The position numbers and the translations under genes were made by a program. Under the pieces are notes generated by a model. The model was not told the origin of the DNA. It searched no databases and saw only the letters and a list, made by a program, of their open reading frames with translations. A stretch of 64,000 nt of DNA. Source: Catenovulum sp. 2E275. GTDB taxonomy: Bacteria; Pseudomonadota; Gammaproteobacteria; Enterobacterales; Alteromonadaceae. Shown here one piece after another: positions 1-13,604 of this stretch; the first letter of the stretch is position 1; every line of letters begins with the position of its first letter. The stretch is taken from assembly GCF_025515275.1 (NCBI RefSeq), contig NZ_JAOPFU010000003.1, forward strand, positions 124,001-188,000, given 5' to 3'.

Positions 1-3000
1 TTGTTGATATCTTTAACAAAAGAGCCATCAATTTTTAAATAATCGATAGGTAAACTTTTAAGATATCCAAAAGATGATAAACCACTACCAAAATCATCCA
101 GTGCAAAACGGATACCTACTTTACGTAATTGCTCCATCACATCAGATGCTTTATGTAAATTGGAAATTGCTATAGTTTCTGTGATTTCAAAAACAATATG
201 CCCTCCGTCGATACTATATTTATCTAACATAGCCATAATGAAATTTTTTAATTCTGGTTTATTAATAGATTCACCGGATAAGTTTATAGAACAGGTAAGT
301 TGTTTAGGTAATTTCCCTTTATTTTCAGATAGCCACTTAAATGAGTTTTTAATGACCCATTGATCAATTGAGTGCATTAAATTATATCGCTCAGCAGTAG
401 GAATAAAAGCACCAGGCATATAAATCTCATCATCTAAATGCATTCTAAGTAAAACTTCAAACTTAAGGCTTTTTTCAAGGCTGTTTACTGGAGCTATTTG
501 CTGAAAATAGAGTTTAAATTTATCCTGCTCTAATGCTTGGTTAATTCTACTGACCCATTTGACTTGGCTCTTTCTTGCATTGATCTCTTTATCATCTGGT
601 TGATATAAGTATACGTTATTACGTCCTAAGTCTTTTGATGCATAACAAGCAGCATCTGCTAATTGGATAATATCATTAACACTATTGGAGTATTGATCGA
701 TAGGAATAACCCCGATACTAGTCGTTACTGTAAATTCTTTTCCTTCCCAGTTAAATCGATAAGATTCTATTTTATCTCGAATGTTTTCAGCTACTTTCTG
801 ACCTTTTTCTATATCGCAGTGATATAAAATAGCAGCAAACTCATCTCCTCCTAACCGAGCTAAAATATCACTACTTCTAATTTTTTGTTTCATGTAATGA
901 GCTACTTGTCGTAATAGCTCATCTCCAGCTTGATGGCCGCATAAATCGTTGACGATTTTAAACCTATCTAAATCTATATATAAAAGGATATGGCTCTGTT
1001 TGGTATGAATACTATCTTCTACTAACTCAGCTAAACAGCGATCAAACTCTGTTCGATTGATCAATCCAGTTAAACCATCATGCTTTGCTTGATGATTTAA
1101 CTGGCGCTGAATGATTTGAGATTGAGTAACATCTTGGAACACAACAACGGTGCCGTTTACATTATTATTTTGATCAAACATGGGGGCTATAGTATGTCTA
1201 ATCGCTCTTACACTACCGTCTCGACAATAAAGCAATCTGGGTTTATTCGTTACATGAGTTTGTTTATTTTCAATCACAGAACGTATTATGGCATCGTTTG
1301 GTCTTTGCTCTGGTGAGTCAACAACCGCCATAACTTGATAAATTTTACGTTTTTTTGCTTTGGCTAATGGCCAACCAATCAAAGACTCTGCTATGGGGTT
1401 CATATATACTATATTACCACTAGCTGTTGTGGTAATTACCCCATCACCGATAGAGTCCAAAGTGGCATGCATTTGCTCTTTTTCTGCATGCAAAGCCGCT
1501 TCTATAGCTTTATATTCAGTCATATCATTAATTAAACATGTATGCTCAATAATTGAATGACTGCTTTGAGTAATGACAATATCTAAAAATTTTGTTTTAA
1601 GTTGCTGATATGGTTGGCCTTCAAATCTTAGATGAGATGGTTTGATAAATAATTGATTAAAATCACCAATAAAAGGTAATTCATTTCCACTATTGAACTC
1701 TGAAACGTGGTCAATTGTAAAGATATCTGAAATTCTACGGCCTAAGGCTTCACTTTCATTAATACTAAAAATAGCTTCGGCTGCAGGATTCATGCTCACT
1801 ATGTGTTGGGCTGCGTCGAGTGTAACAACACCAGCCTGTATATCTCTGACTATACTTTGTGTTTTAGCTGAGTTTTGTTCAATTACATCCATCATTTGAT
1901 TATATTTTTCAGCGATTAAACCAACTTCAGTGAAAGGTTCTACAGGAATACGGTGTGCTAAATTAGATTCTTGCTTTTTAAGGTTAACCAAAAAATCATG
2001 TAAATCATTACGAGCATTGTGTTCAGCAATATTTAAACCGTTATGTTCGTCTATTTTACTTACTCTGAGTGGGTAAAAATGATTGATAATATAAAGAACT
2101 AAATAACTCAGGCTAAACGACCAAAGTGCACAACTTATAATCCCTTCAAGTTGTACCAAAAACTGTTCAGTACGGCTTAAACCGGTATTTAACAAAGACA
2201 AATCACCAAATAAAGCGACAGCTAAAGTACCCCATATACCTGCAAATAAATGTACTGGAATGGCAGAAATTGCATCATCTAATTTTAGTTTGGCTAATAA
2301 GTTAACCCCTAAGATCATAAATAAACTACCACCAATACCAATAATAATGGCTTGTAATTGATTAACCGCGTGGCACGATGCTGTAATTGCAACTAGGCCT
2401 GATAAAATTCCGTTTAACAGCACAACGCTTTTTTCAAGGTGAGAGCTTGTCCAAAACAAGGTAATTAGATATGCACCGAGACCTCCAGCACAAGCTGCAA
2501 GTAAGGTATTAATTATGATCATTGGAATATTAGACGAAAAAGCTAATGTGCTGCCTGCATTAAAGCCTACCCAGCCGACAATAAATAATACAATGCCCAG
2601 CATTGCAGCCGGTAAATTACTAAATGGAATAGCAAAACTTTGCTCAGAGCTAAACCGACCGATTCTGGGACCAATAATAATGATTGCAGCCAACGCGACC
2701 CAACCACCAACACTGTGAACAACAGTTGAACCAGCAAAATCGATAAAACCGGCTTGAGCTAAATATCCTGTTTGGCTCTGATTAAAACCTGCCCAAGCCC
2801 AGTGGCCAAAGACAGGATAAATAACCCCAACAATTAACAAAGTGATCAATTTGTAAGCGACATATTTAGTTCGTTCTGCAATGGCACCAGATACAATAGT
2901 TGCAGCCGTTGCACAGAACATAGCCTGAAATATAAAAAAACTAGCTTCATACGGATATTCAGTACTGACTTCAAAGCCAAATTGACTAGTTCCAATTAAC

Positions 3001-3203
3001 CCTTGATAGCTTGTCCCAAACATAATGCCATAGCTAATGAACCACCACATAAGAAAGGTTAATGCAAAGTCAGCTGCATTTTTTAATGCGACATTAATCG
3101 CGTTCTTTTTTCGAGTTAAACCTGATTCTAAAAATAAAAAACCGCCTTGCATAATTAAAACTAGAACAGCACAAAATAAAACCCAAAGAATGTCGATTGT
3201 CAT
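1..3203 (-). CDS. Amt ammonium transporter domain fused to PAS-PAS-GGDEF-EAL (partial, C-terminus off the left edge)
   Basis: The frame runs open from an ATG at 3203 to the left edge (1067 residues seen, stop not included), so the gene is cut. Residues 1 to about 390 are an Amt/Rh channel domain with about 11 hydrophobic helices and family motifs such as MWWFISYG, GAIAERTKY, GHWAWAGF and GPRIGRF. Both pore histidines appear present (STVVHSVGG near 2715, IPVHLFAG near 2240). Two PAS-like segments follow (about 2000-1130), then a diguanylate cyclase domain with an intact RLGGDEF (837-859). The EAL domain has FEVLLRM at 441-461 (EVL instead of EAL, catalytic Glu kept) and DDFGSG at 81-98. Known: Amt domains fused to signalling domains act as ammonium sensors. 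Inference: membrane ammonium sensor or transceptor that sets c-di-GMP level. Both output domains look active by motif; the net activity cannot be told. The gene stands alone, followed upstream by a repeat-bearing gap. Confidence 0.9.
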   Translation of the reverse strand, partial: MTIDILWVLFCAVLVLIMQGGFLFLESGLTRKKNAINVALKNAADFALTFLMWWFISYGIMFGTSYQGLIGTSQFGFEVSTEYPYEASFFIFQAMFCATAATIVSGAIAERTKYVAYKLITLLIVGVIYPVFGHWAWAGFNQSQTGYLAQAGFIDFAGSTVVHSVGGWVALAAIIIIGPRIGRFSSEQSFAIPFSNLPAAMLGIVLFIVGWVGFNAGSTLAFSSNIPMIIINTLLAACAGGLGAYLITLFWTSSHLEKSVVLLNGILSGLVAITASCHAVNQLQAIIIGIGGSLFMILGVNLLAKLKLDDAISAIPVHLFAGIWGTLAVALFGDLSLLNTGLSRTEQFLVQLEGIISCALWSFSLSYLVLYIINHFYPLRVSKIDEHNGLNIAEHNARNDLHDFLVNLKKQESNLAHRIPVEPFTEVGLIAEKYNQMMDVIEQNSAKTQSIVRDIQAGVVTLDAAQHIVSMNPAAEAIFSINESEALGRRISDIFTIDHVSEFNSGNELPFIGDFNQLFIKPSHLRFEGQPYQQLKTKFLDIVITQSSHSIIEHTCLINDMTEYKAIEAALHAEKEQMHATLDSIGDGVITTTASGNIVYMNPIAESLIGWPLAKAKKRKIYQVMAVVDSPEQRPNDAIIRSVIENKQTHVTNKPRLLYCRDGSVRAIRHTIAPMFDQNNNVNGTVVVFQDVTQSQIIQRQLNHQAKHDGLTGLINRTEFDRCLAELVEDSIHTKQSHILLYIDLDRFKIVNDLCGHQAGDELLRQVAHYMKQKIRSSDILARLGGDEFAAILYHCDIEKGQKVAENIRDKIESYRFNWEGKEFTVTTSIGVIPIDQYSNSVNDIIQLADAACYASKDLGRNNVYLYQPDDKEINARKSQVKWVSRINQALEQDKFKLYFQQIAPVNSLEKSLKFEVLLRMHLDDEIYMPGAFIPTAERYNLMHSIDQWVIKNSFKWLSENKGKLPKQLTCSINLSGESINKPELKNFIMAMLDKYSIDGGHIVFEITETIAISNLHKASDVMEQLRKVGIRFALDDFGSGLSSFGYLKSLPIDYLKIDGSFVKDIN

Positions 3204-3382
3204 TAATTTACTCCGCAAAATACGCAGCTAATCATTAGCAGGTTATATGCCAGCTTTAATAAACAAGGTTATTACGACTAAAAGGTCAAATAATTTGTTC
3301 TACAAAATGTTTATATTGGTGCAATAGGAGAAATTGGTGCAGTAGCAGACTAAATAAAACAAAATAGTGCATAACCATATTA

Positions 3383-3653
3383 GCTAGGGTCTGTTGACGT
3401 TTGATGTACAAATTTTGTTCTAACTAAATGCTTTTTAATTGAGGCGCAGCATTGAAGGCCTAATGGATTAAGTCAAAATGCTACAACAAAGAGTAAAAAG
3501 CATTTAGGACGAACCTAAAGGCAGCGTTTGTTTGGCATTTCTTCTGCGTTATAGCTCATTTATGTAGCTTACTACACGTCAATCGCTATGCCTTGGATAA
3601 ATACCAAACAAAACTGCTGCAAAATTGTATTCAAAAGATCAACAGACCCTAGC
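3383..3653. repeat. MITE-like intergenic repeat with 15-bp perfect terminal inverted repeats
   Basis: GCTAGGGTCTGTTGA at 3383-3397 is the exact inverse of 3639-3653. If the element proper starts at GGGTC, it is flanked by TA on both sides and the empty site would read GCTAGC, as expected for TA target duplication (IS630/mariner type). Inside are two long imperfect hairpins: 3417-3436 with 3495-3514 (17 of 20 pairs), and 3521-3540 with 3599-3620. There is no ORF of note. Non-autonomous element is an inference. Confidence 0.7.
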
Positions 3654-3742
3654 GTATTTTGCAAAATTTACTCAATAGCTTTGATTGGCTTTACCGTTGT
3701 GGAGAGTTAAAATATGAATAGGATTAAATTTAATCAATAAAT

Positions 3743-3768
3743 AAAAAAAAGGAGGCGGCGCCTCCTTT
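3743..3768 (-). terminator. Rho-independent terminator of icd
   Basis: GGAGGC (3751-3756) pairs with GCCTCC (3760-3765), extended by AAA/TTT pairs, and on the minus strand is followed by a run of T (complement of 3743-3750). It lies about 40 bases past the icd stop. Confidence 0.85.
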
Positions 3769-3804
3769 AAATCTATTACTTTTAAATTCTTGTGAATATT
3801 ATTT

Positions 3805-6363
<2,559 letters not shown>

Positions 6364-7134
6364 GTGACAAATCAGGTTAGCCCAAATAAAAACAGACCTT
6401 TTTCGTTGTCTGCGAAAAATACCAGCCACAATAAAAAAGTAGCTAAAAACAAAACGACTACTAATAAAAGTAAATTCAGCGCTCAAAAAACAAAGCAACA
6501 AATAAGCAACAAACCCAAAAAAGGACTGCGTGATTTAACTACGCATAAACCACAAAACCAATCACAAACACCAACCTTGGTTATTGTATTTAATAAACCT
6601 TTTAATGTATTAACTCAGTTTACTGACGAGCAAAACCGGCAAACATTAAAAGATTTTATTGATATAAAAAACGTTTATGCCGCAGGCCGGTTAGATAAAG
6701 ATTCTGAAGGATTACTCATTTTAACCAATAATGGTCAACTTCAGCACCTGCTTGCAAACCCAGATAAAAAGCAAGGTAAAACGTATTGGGTACAAGTTGA
6801 AGGCGAGGTGAGCACTGCACAAATTCAGGCGCTTGAGCAAGGTGTTGAGCTAAAAGATGGGATGACTAAACCTGCAAACGTTAAGCTAATAGAGCAACCC
6901 GCCGGTTTATGGCCGCGTAATCCGCCAATTCGTCAGCGCCAGTCAATTCCGACAAGCTGGCTTGAACTCACTTTATTTGAAGGTAAAAACCGCCAAGTCA
7001 GACGAATGACAGCGCACGTTGGATTACCAACATTAAGATTAATTCGCTGCCAAATTGCCAATATTAAATTAAATAATTTACAGCCCGGCCAGTGGCGTGA
7101 AATTAACGCTGAGTCAATTGAGCTAGATAACTAA
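6364..7134 (+). CDS. rluE: 23S rRNA pseudouridine synthase RluE
   Basis: 256 residues. RsuA/RluB/E/F family enzyme that isomerises U2457 of 23S rRNA in E. coli. The catalytic Asp sits in [15 protein letters not shown], and the C-terminal half has [18 protein letters not shown] and [11 protein letters not shown], typical of RluE. The first ~70 residues are a Lys/Asn/Thr-rich, low-complexity basic tail, longer than in E. coli RluE (217 residues); no S4 domain is visible. Start is GTG at 6364; the ribosome site is weak and an 8-bp inverted repeat lies just upstream, so translation may be modest or controlled. It heads rluE-nudJ-mnmA-hflD-purB, an order shared with enterobacteria. Confidence 0.93.
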   Translation: MTNQVSPNKNRPFSLSAKNTSHNKKVAKNKTTTNKSKFSAQKTKQQISNKPKKGLRDLTTHKPQNQSQTPTLVIVFNKPFNVLTQFTDEQNRQTLKDFIDIKNVYAAGRLDKDSEGLLILTNNGQLQHLLANPDKKQGKTYWVQVEGEVSTAQIQALEQGVELKDGMTKPANVKLIEQPAGLWPRNPPIRQRQSIPTSWLELTLFEGKNRQVRRMTAHVGLPTLRLIRCQIANIKLNNLQPGQWREINAESIELDN

Positions 7135-7205
7135 ATGGCATATAAATAAAACCGATAAAAATCGAAAATACAAAAAATCAATAAACGATAATAAAAGGAC
7201 GCTTC

Positions 7206-7655
7206 ATGTTTAAACCAAATACAACAGTCGCTTGTATTGTTAAATGCAACCATCATTTTTTATTAGTAGAAGAAACCGAAGATGGCCGACAAGTTTATAA
7301 TCAGCCTGCCGGACATTTAGAACAAAATGAAAGTTTGCTCGACGCGGCTAAACGTGAATTATATGAAGAAACCGGATTAAAGTTAGAACCACAAGCTTTA
7401 GTTGGGATTTACCAAAGCGAAGTTAAACATAAAAATATTCAGTATTTAAGGTTTTGTTATTTAATTGAACTTGAGCAAAATGAACTGCCAAAAACACAGC
7501 CTCAAGACAGTGATATTACCGCCGCACATTGGTTTACACTTGAGCAAATAGATCAAAAATTATCGCAAATGCGCAGCCCGTTGGTTAAAATTTGTCTGGA
7601 TGATTACCTTGCTGGTAAACGGATCCCACTTTCAGGTGTGCAAAGTTATTTATAG
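7206..7655 (+). CDS. nudJ: Nudix phosphatase NudJ
   Basis: 149 residues with one Nudix domain; the Nudix box GHLEQNESLLDAAKRELYEE followed by TGL is complete, with the metal-binding REXXEE glutamates. E. coli NudJ (153 residues) hydrolyses hydroxymethylpyrimidine pyrophosphate, thiamin pyrophosphate and nucleoside di/triphosphates. The call rests on family, size and position between rluE and mnmA, the same order as in E. coli. The start is ATG at 7206 after AAAGGACG. Preferred substrate in this organism is not known. Confidence 0.93.
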   Translation: MFKPNTTVACIVKCNHHFLLVEETEDGRQVYNQPAGHLEQNESLLDAAKRELYEETGLKLEPQALVGIYQSEVKHKNIQYLRFCYLIELEQNELPKTQPQDSDITAAHWFTLEQIDQKLSQMRSPLVKICLDDYLAGKRIPLSGVQSYL

Positions 7656-7711
7656 CGCAAAGAAACAATGCTAGAATAAGCCCCCATTTTTAGCAGCAGG
7701 TTTAAATAAAT

Positions 7712-8812
7712 ATGTCTAATAACAGTGATAAAAAAGTCATTGTTGGTATGTCTGGCGGTGTCGACTCTTCAGTTTCAGCTTATTTATTACTTCAACAGGG
7801 ATATCAGGTTGAAGGGTTATTTATGAAAAACTGGGAAGAAGACGACACAGATGAATATTGCGCAGCCGCACAAGATTTAGCTGATGCACAAGCCGTTGCC
7901 GATAAATTAGGCATAGAATTACACACAGTAAATTTTGCCGCCGAGTATTGGGATAATGTATTTGAATACTTTTTGGCTGAATATAGAGCAGGGCGCACAC
8001 CAAACCCTGACATTATGTGTAACAAAGAAATTAAATTTAAAGCCTTTTTAGAGTTTGCCGCCGACGCATTAGGTGCCGATTATATTGCGACTGGCCATTA
8101 TGTTCGCCGAGCTTTGGTAGAAGGCCAATGGCAAATGTTACGTGGTTTGGATAACAATAAAGACCAGAGTTATTTTTTATATACTTTGGCGAGCGAACAT
8201 ATTGCGCAAACATTATTCCCGGTAGGCGAATTAGAAAAACCAGAAGTACGCCGAATTGCCGAAGAGCAAGGTTTGGTGACCGCAGATAAAAAAGACTCAA
8301 CTGGCATTTGTTTTATTGGTGAGCGTAAATTTAAAGACTTTTTACAACAATATTTACCGGCACAACCGGGTGATATTGAAACTACTGAAGGCGAAATAAT
8401 TGGCCGTCACGAAGGATTAATGTACCACACTTTAGGTCAACGCAAAGGCTTAGGCATTGGCGGATTAAAAGATGCCGGTGAAGCGCCTTGGTATACAGTA
8501 GATAAAGATTTACAACGCAATGTATTAGTGGTTGCACAAGGCAATAAACATCCAAGATTGTTTTCTAATGGCATGATAGTGAATCAGGCGCATTGGGTTG
8601 ATCGCAAAGGTCCACAGGGTGAATACTCGTGTACAGTGAAAACCCGCTACCGCCAGACGGATGTTAGCTGCACAATCACTCAAATCGATGATGAAAATTA
8701 TCAGGTCATGTTTAATGAGCCGGTTGCTGCAGTTACACCGGGCCAATCTGCGGTGTTTTACTCAGGTGAAACCTGTTTAGGTGGCGCTATCATTGATCAA
8801 TTAATTAAATAA
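7712..8812 (+). CDS. mnmA: tRNA-specific 2-thiouridylase MnmA
   Basis: 366 residues, normal length. Puts sulfur on C2 of U34 in tRNA Lys, Glu and Gln, taking persulfide sulfur from the IscS/Tus relay and activating the base with ATP. The PP-loop [15 protein letters not shown] is at the N-terminus; the two catalytic cysteines are in [12 protein letters not shown] and [10 protein letters not shown]. The C-terminal [11 protein letters not shown] is also family-typical. The gap to hflD is 12 bases, so cotranscription is likely. Confidence 0.98.
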   Translation: MSNNSDKKVIVGMSGGVDSSVSAYLLLQQGYQVEGLFMKNWEEDDTDEYCAAAQDLADAQAVADKLGIELHTVNFAAEYWDNVFEYFLAEYRAGRTPNPDIMCNKEIKFKAFLEFAADALGADYIATGHYVRRALVEGQWQMLRGLDNNKDQSYFLYTLASEHIAQTLFPVGELEKPEVRRIAEEQGLVTADKKDSTGICFIGERKFKDFLQQYLPAQPGDIETTEGEIIGRHEGLMYHTLGQRKGLGIGGLKDAGEAPWYTVDKDLQRNVLVVAQGNKHPRLFSNGMIVNQAHWVDRKGPQGEYSCTVKTRYRQTDVSCTITQIDDENYQVMFNEPVAAVTPGQSAVFYSGETCLGGAIIDQLIK

Positions 8813-8824
8813 AAAAGAGTATTA

Positions 8825-9457
8825 ATGGCGCAAGTAACTTTTCAGCAAACTTTAGCGTTAGCAGGTGTTTGTCAGGCCTGTTATATGGTGCAAACAATTG
8901 CCCGTCGCGGCGCGTTGAACGAGCCGGAATTAGCAACTATGCTTGAGAGCGTGCTTAATACCAGCCCGGAAAATGCCGAAGCCGTTTATGGCGGTGCAGA
9001 TAAATTATTAACCGGCTTTAAAATTATCCGTGAACAACTGGGTAATAATTCGCATGTTAAAGATGCCGAATTAACCCGTTATGTTTTAAGTGCGTTAACG
9101 CTTGAAAGACGATTAAACAAACGCAAGGGTAGTTTGCAGCAGTTATCTAAACAAATCAGTTTAATTGAACAAAAACGTGCTCATTTTGAGCTTACTCATG
9201 AATTAGTGTTAGAAGGCTTTGCCCAGGCTTATAAACAAGTCATTAGTCCACTTGGTTCACCGATTAAAGTTTTAGGCAATCCAGATTTACTAAAACAAAA
9301 CTCGGTACAAAATAAAGTGCGAGCTTTATTATTAGCGGCCGTTCGTTCGGCTGTATTGTGGCGGCAATCTGGTGGTCAGCGCAGAAATATTGTTTTTCGC
9401 AGGCAACAATGGGTACATTATGCCGAGCAAGCCCTTAAACAATACGCTTTATCTTAA
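8825..9457 (+). CDS. hflD: High-frequency-lysogenization protein HflD homolog
   Basis: 210 residues, all helical, close to the E. coli HflD length (213). In E. coli HflD is a peripheral inner-membrane protein that binds lambda CII and affects its degradation; its host function is unclear. Recognisable stretches are QTLALAGVCQACYMVQ near the start and VQNKVRALLLAAVRSAVLWRQ near the end. It sits between mnmA and purB, spaced 12 bases on each side, as in E. coli. Function here is by family and context only. Confidence 0.93.
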   Translation: MAQVTFQQTLALAGVCQACYMVQTIARRGALNEPELATMLESVLNTSPENAEAVYGGADKLLTGFKIIREQLGNNSHVKDAELTRYVLSALTLERRLNKRKGSLQQLSKQISLIEQKRAHFELTHELVLEGFAQAYKQVISPLGSPIKVLGNPDLLKQNSVQNKVRALLLAAVRSAVLWRQSGGQRRNIVFRRQQWVHYAEQALKQYALS

Positions 9458-10837
<1,380 letters not shown>

Positions 10838-10866
10838 GCATTTACTTAAATTTTAACGTTAATAAT

Positions 10867-10900
10867 AAGGCAGCTATTTTTAGCTGCCTTTTGCGTTTTT
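10867..10900 (+). terminator. Rho-independent terminator after purB
   Basis: AAGGCAGCTA (10867-10876), TTTT loop, TAGCTGCCTT (10881-10890), a perfect 10-bp stem followed by a T-rich tract. It ends the rluE-purB transcript. Confidence 0.9.
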
Positions 10901-10947
10901 ACTGTAAAGAGCAGGGTTGCTGATTTTTGGTTTATCAATGAGGTTAT

Positions 10948-11172
10948 ATGATAAATAAACAACACCAAGTTAAAGTATTTGCTTTTGTTATGGCGTTAAC
11001 AATGTCGTGCATTATGTCATTTGTTATCACGCTTTTTAATTTAGGTTGGATCAACGGCGTATTATTAATTTGGTTAAAAGCATGGGCTTTTGCATTTTGT
11101 GTCGCTTTTCCGACTATACTGCTGGTCACACCTTTTGTTAGAAAAATCGTTGGATTTTTAATTAAAGACTAA
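10948..11172 (+). CDS. Small two-helix membrane protein, DUF2798 family
   Basis: 74 residues with two hydrophobic helices (about residues 9-31 and 36-62) and short charged ends. The pattern of VFAFVMALTMSCIMSF, then LIWLKAWAFAFCVAFP and a basic tail matches DUF2798, an inner-membrane family of unknown function. The ATG at 10948 follows GAGG. It lies 4 bases before roxA and after the purB terminator, so the two are probably one transcript. No function can be assigned. Confidence 0.8.
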   Translation: MINKQHQVKVFAFVMALTMSCIMSFVITLFNLGWINGVLLIWLKAWAFAFCVAFPTILLVTPFVRKIVGFLIKD

Positions 11173-11176
11173 AAAT

Positions 11177-12331
11177 ATGACTTATCAATTGTTTAACTTT
11201 TCTGAAGCTGAGTTTTTAAATACCTACTGGCAAAAAAAGCCGGTGTTAATTAAAGGGGCATTTAAAAACTTTATTGATCCACTGGATGCAGATGAGCTTG
11301 CCGGTTTAGCTATGGAAGAAGAAGTTGAATCGCGTTTAATTTGTAAACAGGCTAATAAATGGCAAGTGGAACATGGGCCGTTTGAAGATTATAGCCATTT
11401 ACCAGAAACAGATTGGACACTATTGGTACAAGCGGTTGATCACTGGTCAACGGAAGCGGCTGCGTTAATGAGTCCGTTTCGATTTATTCCAAACTGGCGG
11501 ATTGATGATTTAATGGTGAGCTTTTCTATGCCTGGCGGTGGGGTTGGCGCGCATGTTGATCAATACGATGTATTTATTTTACAAGGACAAGGAAAACGTC
11601 ATTGGAAAGTTGGCGCGCAACAAAAGTTAACTGAAAAAGTACCGCATCCTGATTTACTGCAAATTACTGGATTTGACGCTTGTATTGACGACATTTTAGA
11701 ACCGGGCGATTTATTATATATTCCGCCGGGTTGCCCGCACGAAGGTTATGCAATTGAACCGTCACTTAATTATTCGATTGGTTTTAGAGCGCCGAATCAA
11801 CAAGACTTACTTTCTGCTTTTGCCGATTTTGCGTTGCAAGAAGAATGTTTTAAACAAAGATATGCCGATCCAAATTTAACGTTACGTGACAATATTAGCC
11901 AAATAAATACCGGTGAAATTGCTCAAATTAAAGAGTTGATTTTATCAACGGTTAGTGATAAGTCAAAGTTGGAGCTATTTTTGGGGCGATATCTGAGCCA
12001 AGCTAAACATGACTTAAATATTCAGCCAATCGAACCTGCTTATGAACCAGAAGATTTAATTGAGCTATTAGAACAAGCTCAGGCACAAGCCATTAACTGG
12101 TTTAGATTAGGCGGACTTCGCTGTATTTTTATTGATACTCAGTTATTTATTAATGGTGAGTCAGTTGAGTTAAATTCGGCGCAAATGCCAATTGCACAGT
12201 TAATTGCAACTCAAGAAGAATATAGCGCAGCAGAATTAATTGAATTAACCAATAACCCGGATGCGTTAAATTTATTATTAGCTTTGGTAAACGAAGGTTT
12301 TATTTTTATTGATGCCGATGAAGCGTTTTAG
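11177..12331 (+). CDS. roxA: Ribosomal protein uL16 arginine hydroxylase RoxA (YcfD-type JmjC oxygenase)
   Basis: 384 residues, family length. Fe(II)/2-oxoglutarate oxygenase; the E. coli enzyme hydroxylates Arg81 of ribosomal protein L16. The iron-binding HxD is seen as H126 and D128 in GAHVDQYDVF, and the third ligand is the His of CPHEGYAIEP. Cupin strands GKRHWKVG and LYIPPG are also typical. The C-terminal half is the helical dimerisation and winged-helix region. Substrate in this organism is inferred from the family. Confidence 0.93.
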   Translation: MTYQLFNFSEAEFLNTYWQKKPVLIKGAFKNFIDPLDADELAGLAMEEEVESRLICKQANKWQVEHGPFEDYSHLPETDWTLLVQAVDHWSTEAAALMSPFRFIPNWRIDDLMVSFSMPGGGVGAHVDQYDVFILQGQGKRHWKVGAQQKLTEKVPHPDLLQITGFDACIDDILEPGDLLYIPPGCPHEGYAIEPSLNYSIGFRAPNQQDLLSAFADFALQEECFKQRYADPNLTLRDNISQINTGEIAQIKELILSTVSDKSKLELFLGRYLSQAKHDLNIQPIEPAYEPEDLIELLEQAQAQAINWFRLGGLRCIFIDTQLFINGESVELNSAQMPIAQLIATQEEYSAAELIELTNNPDALNLLLALVNEGFIFIDADEAF

Positions 12332-12435
12332 CTTGCTTTTTTAATCTGTTAGCTATACCAAAGCGGTGTAAATTTGGGTACAATTTCGCGCTTATTTTTA
12401 TTCCTGAATTTTAATATGAGTTAAGTTGAATTTGG

Positions 12436-13534
12436 ATGTTTGAATTAAACCCGATACAAAATAAATTAAAAGATATTGCTGAGCGTACTCAAACGCTTAG
12501 GGGGTATCTTTGACTATGAACAAAAGTCAGAACGGTTAGAAGAAGTTTCACGCGAGCTAGAATCGCCGGATGTCTGGAATGAGCCAGAAAAAGCTCAGGC
12601 GCTAGGTAAAGAGCGCTCATCACTTGAAATGGTTGTTAAAACGATTGACGATCTTGAACAGGGCGTCGAGGACGTAGACGGCCTGATTGAATTAGCGGTA
12701 GAAGCTGAAGACCAAGACACCTTTGATGAAGCTTTAGCTGAGCTGGCTGAACTAGAAAAGAAAATTGGCGAATTAGAATTTCGCCGTATGTTCAGCGGGC
12801 CGCATGATTCTGCGGACTGTTATATCGATTTACAATCTGGCTCAGGCGGAACCGAAGCGCAAGACTGGTGCAGCATGTTGCTGAGAATGTACTTACGCTG
12901 GGCTGAAGCACACGATTTTAAAGCTGAATTAATTGAAGTCTCAGATGGTGAAGTTGCTGGGGTTAAATCGGCAACCATTCGCATTGCCGGTGATTATGCG
13001 TTTGGTTGGTTAAGAACCGAAACTGGCGTACACAGATTAGTTCGTAAATCACCGTTTGATTCAGGTAACCGCCGTCATACTTCTTTTGCATCTGCATTTG
13101 TGTATCCAGAAGTGGATGATGATATTGAAATTGATATTAATCCGGCAGATTTACGGATTGATACATATCGGGCTTCTGGTGCGGGCGGTCAGCACGTTAA
13201 CCGAACCGATTCAGCCGTGCGTATTACCCATATTCCAACCAATACTGTGGTTCAGTGCCAGAATGATCGTTCTCAACACAAAAATAAAGATCAGGCGATG
13301 AAACAGCTAAAAGCAAAACTGTATGAACTGGAATTGCAAAAACAAAATGCCGAAAAACAAGCTATGGAAGACGGTAAGTCTGATATAGGTTGGGGTAGTC
13401 AAATCCGCTCTTATGTATTGGATGATTCGCGGATTAAAGATTTAAGAACCGGGGTTGAAAACCGTAATACTCAGGCTGTATTAGATGGTGATTTAGATCC
13501 TTACATTGAGGCTGCTTTAAAAGCAGGGCTCTAA
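12436..13534 (+). CDS. prfB: Peptide chain release factor 2, made by programmed +1 frameshift
   Basis: Two frames together give 365 residues, the E. coli length. The first frame starts at ATG 12436 ([17 protein letters not shown]) and meets an in-frame TGA at 12511 after 25 codons; the ribosome shifts +1 at CTT-T to read GAC and continue [12 protein letters not shown] to 13534. The 352-residue open frame that starts at 12476 is therefore only the second part. RF2 reads UGA and UAA stop codons: the SPF recognition tripeptide is in [12 protein letters not shown] and the GGQ peptide-release motif in [12 protein letters not shown]. It is followed by lysS, as in many gammaproteobacteria. Regulation is autogenous: low RF2 raises frameshifting. 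Confidence 0.97.
12499..12514 (+). promoter_or_regulatory. prfB programmed frameshift site
   Basis: AGGGGG (12499-12504), an internal Shine-Dalgarno-like element, stands three bases before CTTTGAC (12508-12514). This layout, AGGGGGTATCTTTGAC, is the classic RF2 autoregulatory +1 frameshift signal with UGA as the slow stop codon. Confidence 0.97.
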
Positions 13535-13604
13535 GATAAGCAAATACAGAGTATTAAGCTGAAACCGAGTAAGTTAACAGCATTAGTCATTTACTGGAAA
13601 AATT

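Noticed and set aside
160-3231. Several 60-70-residue plus-strand frames in the first 3.2 kb
   Set aside because: They lie opposite the long Amt-GGDEF-EAL gene, whose frame, motifs and start are consistent throughout.
12476-13534. Simple 352-residue prfB frame
   Set aside because: The real start is ATG 12436 and a programmed frameshift at 12508-12514 joins the two frames.
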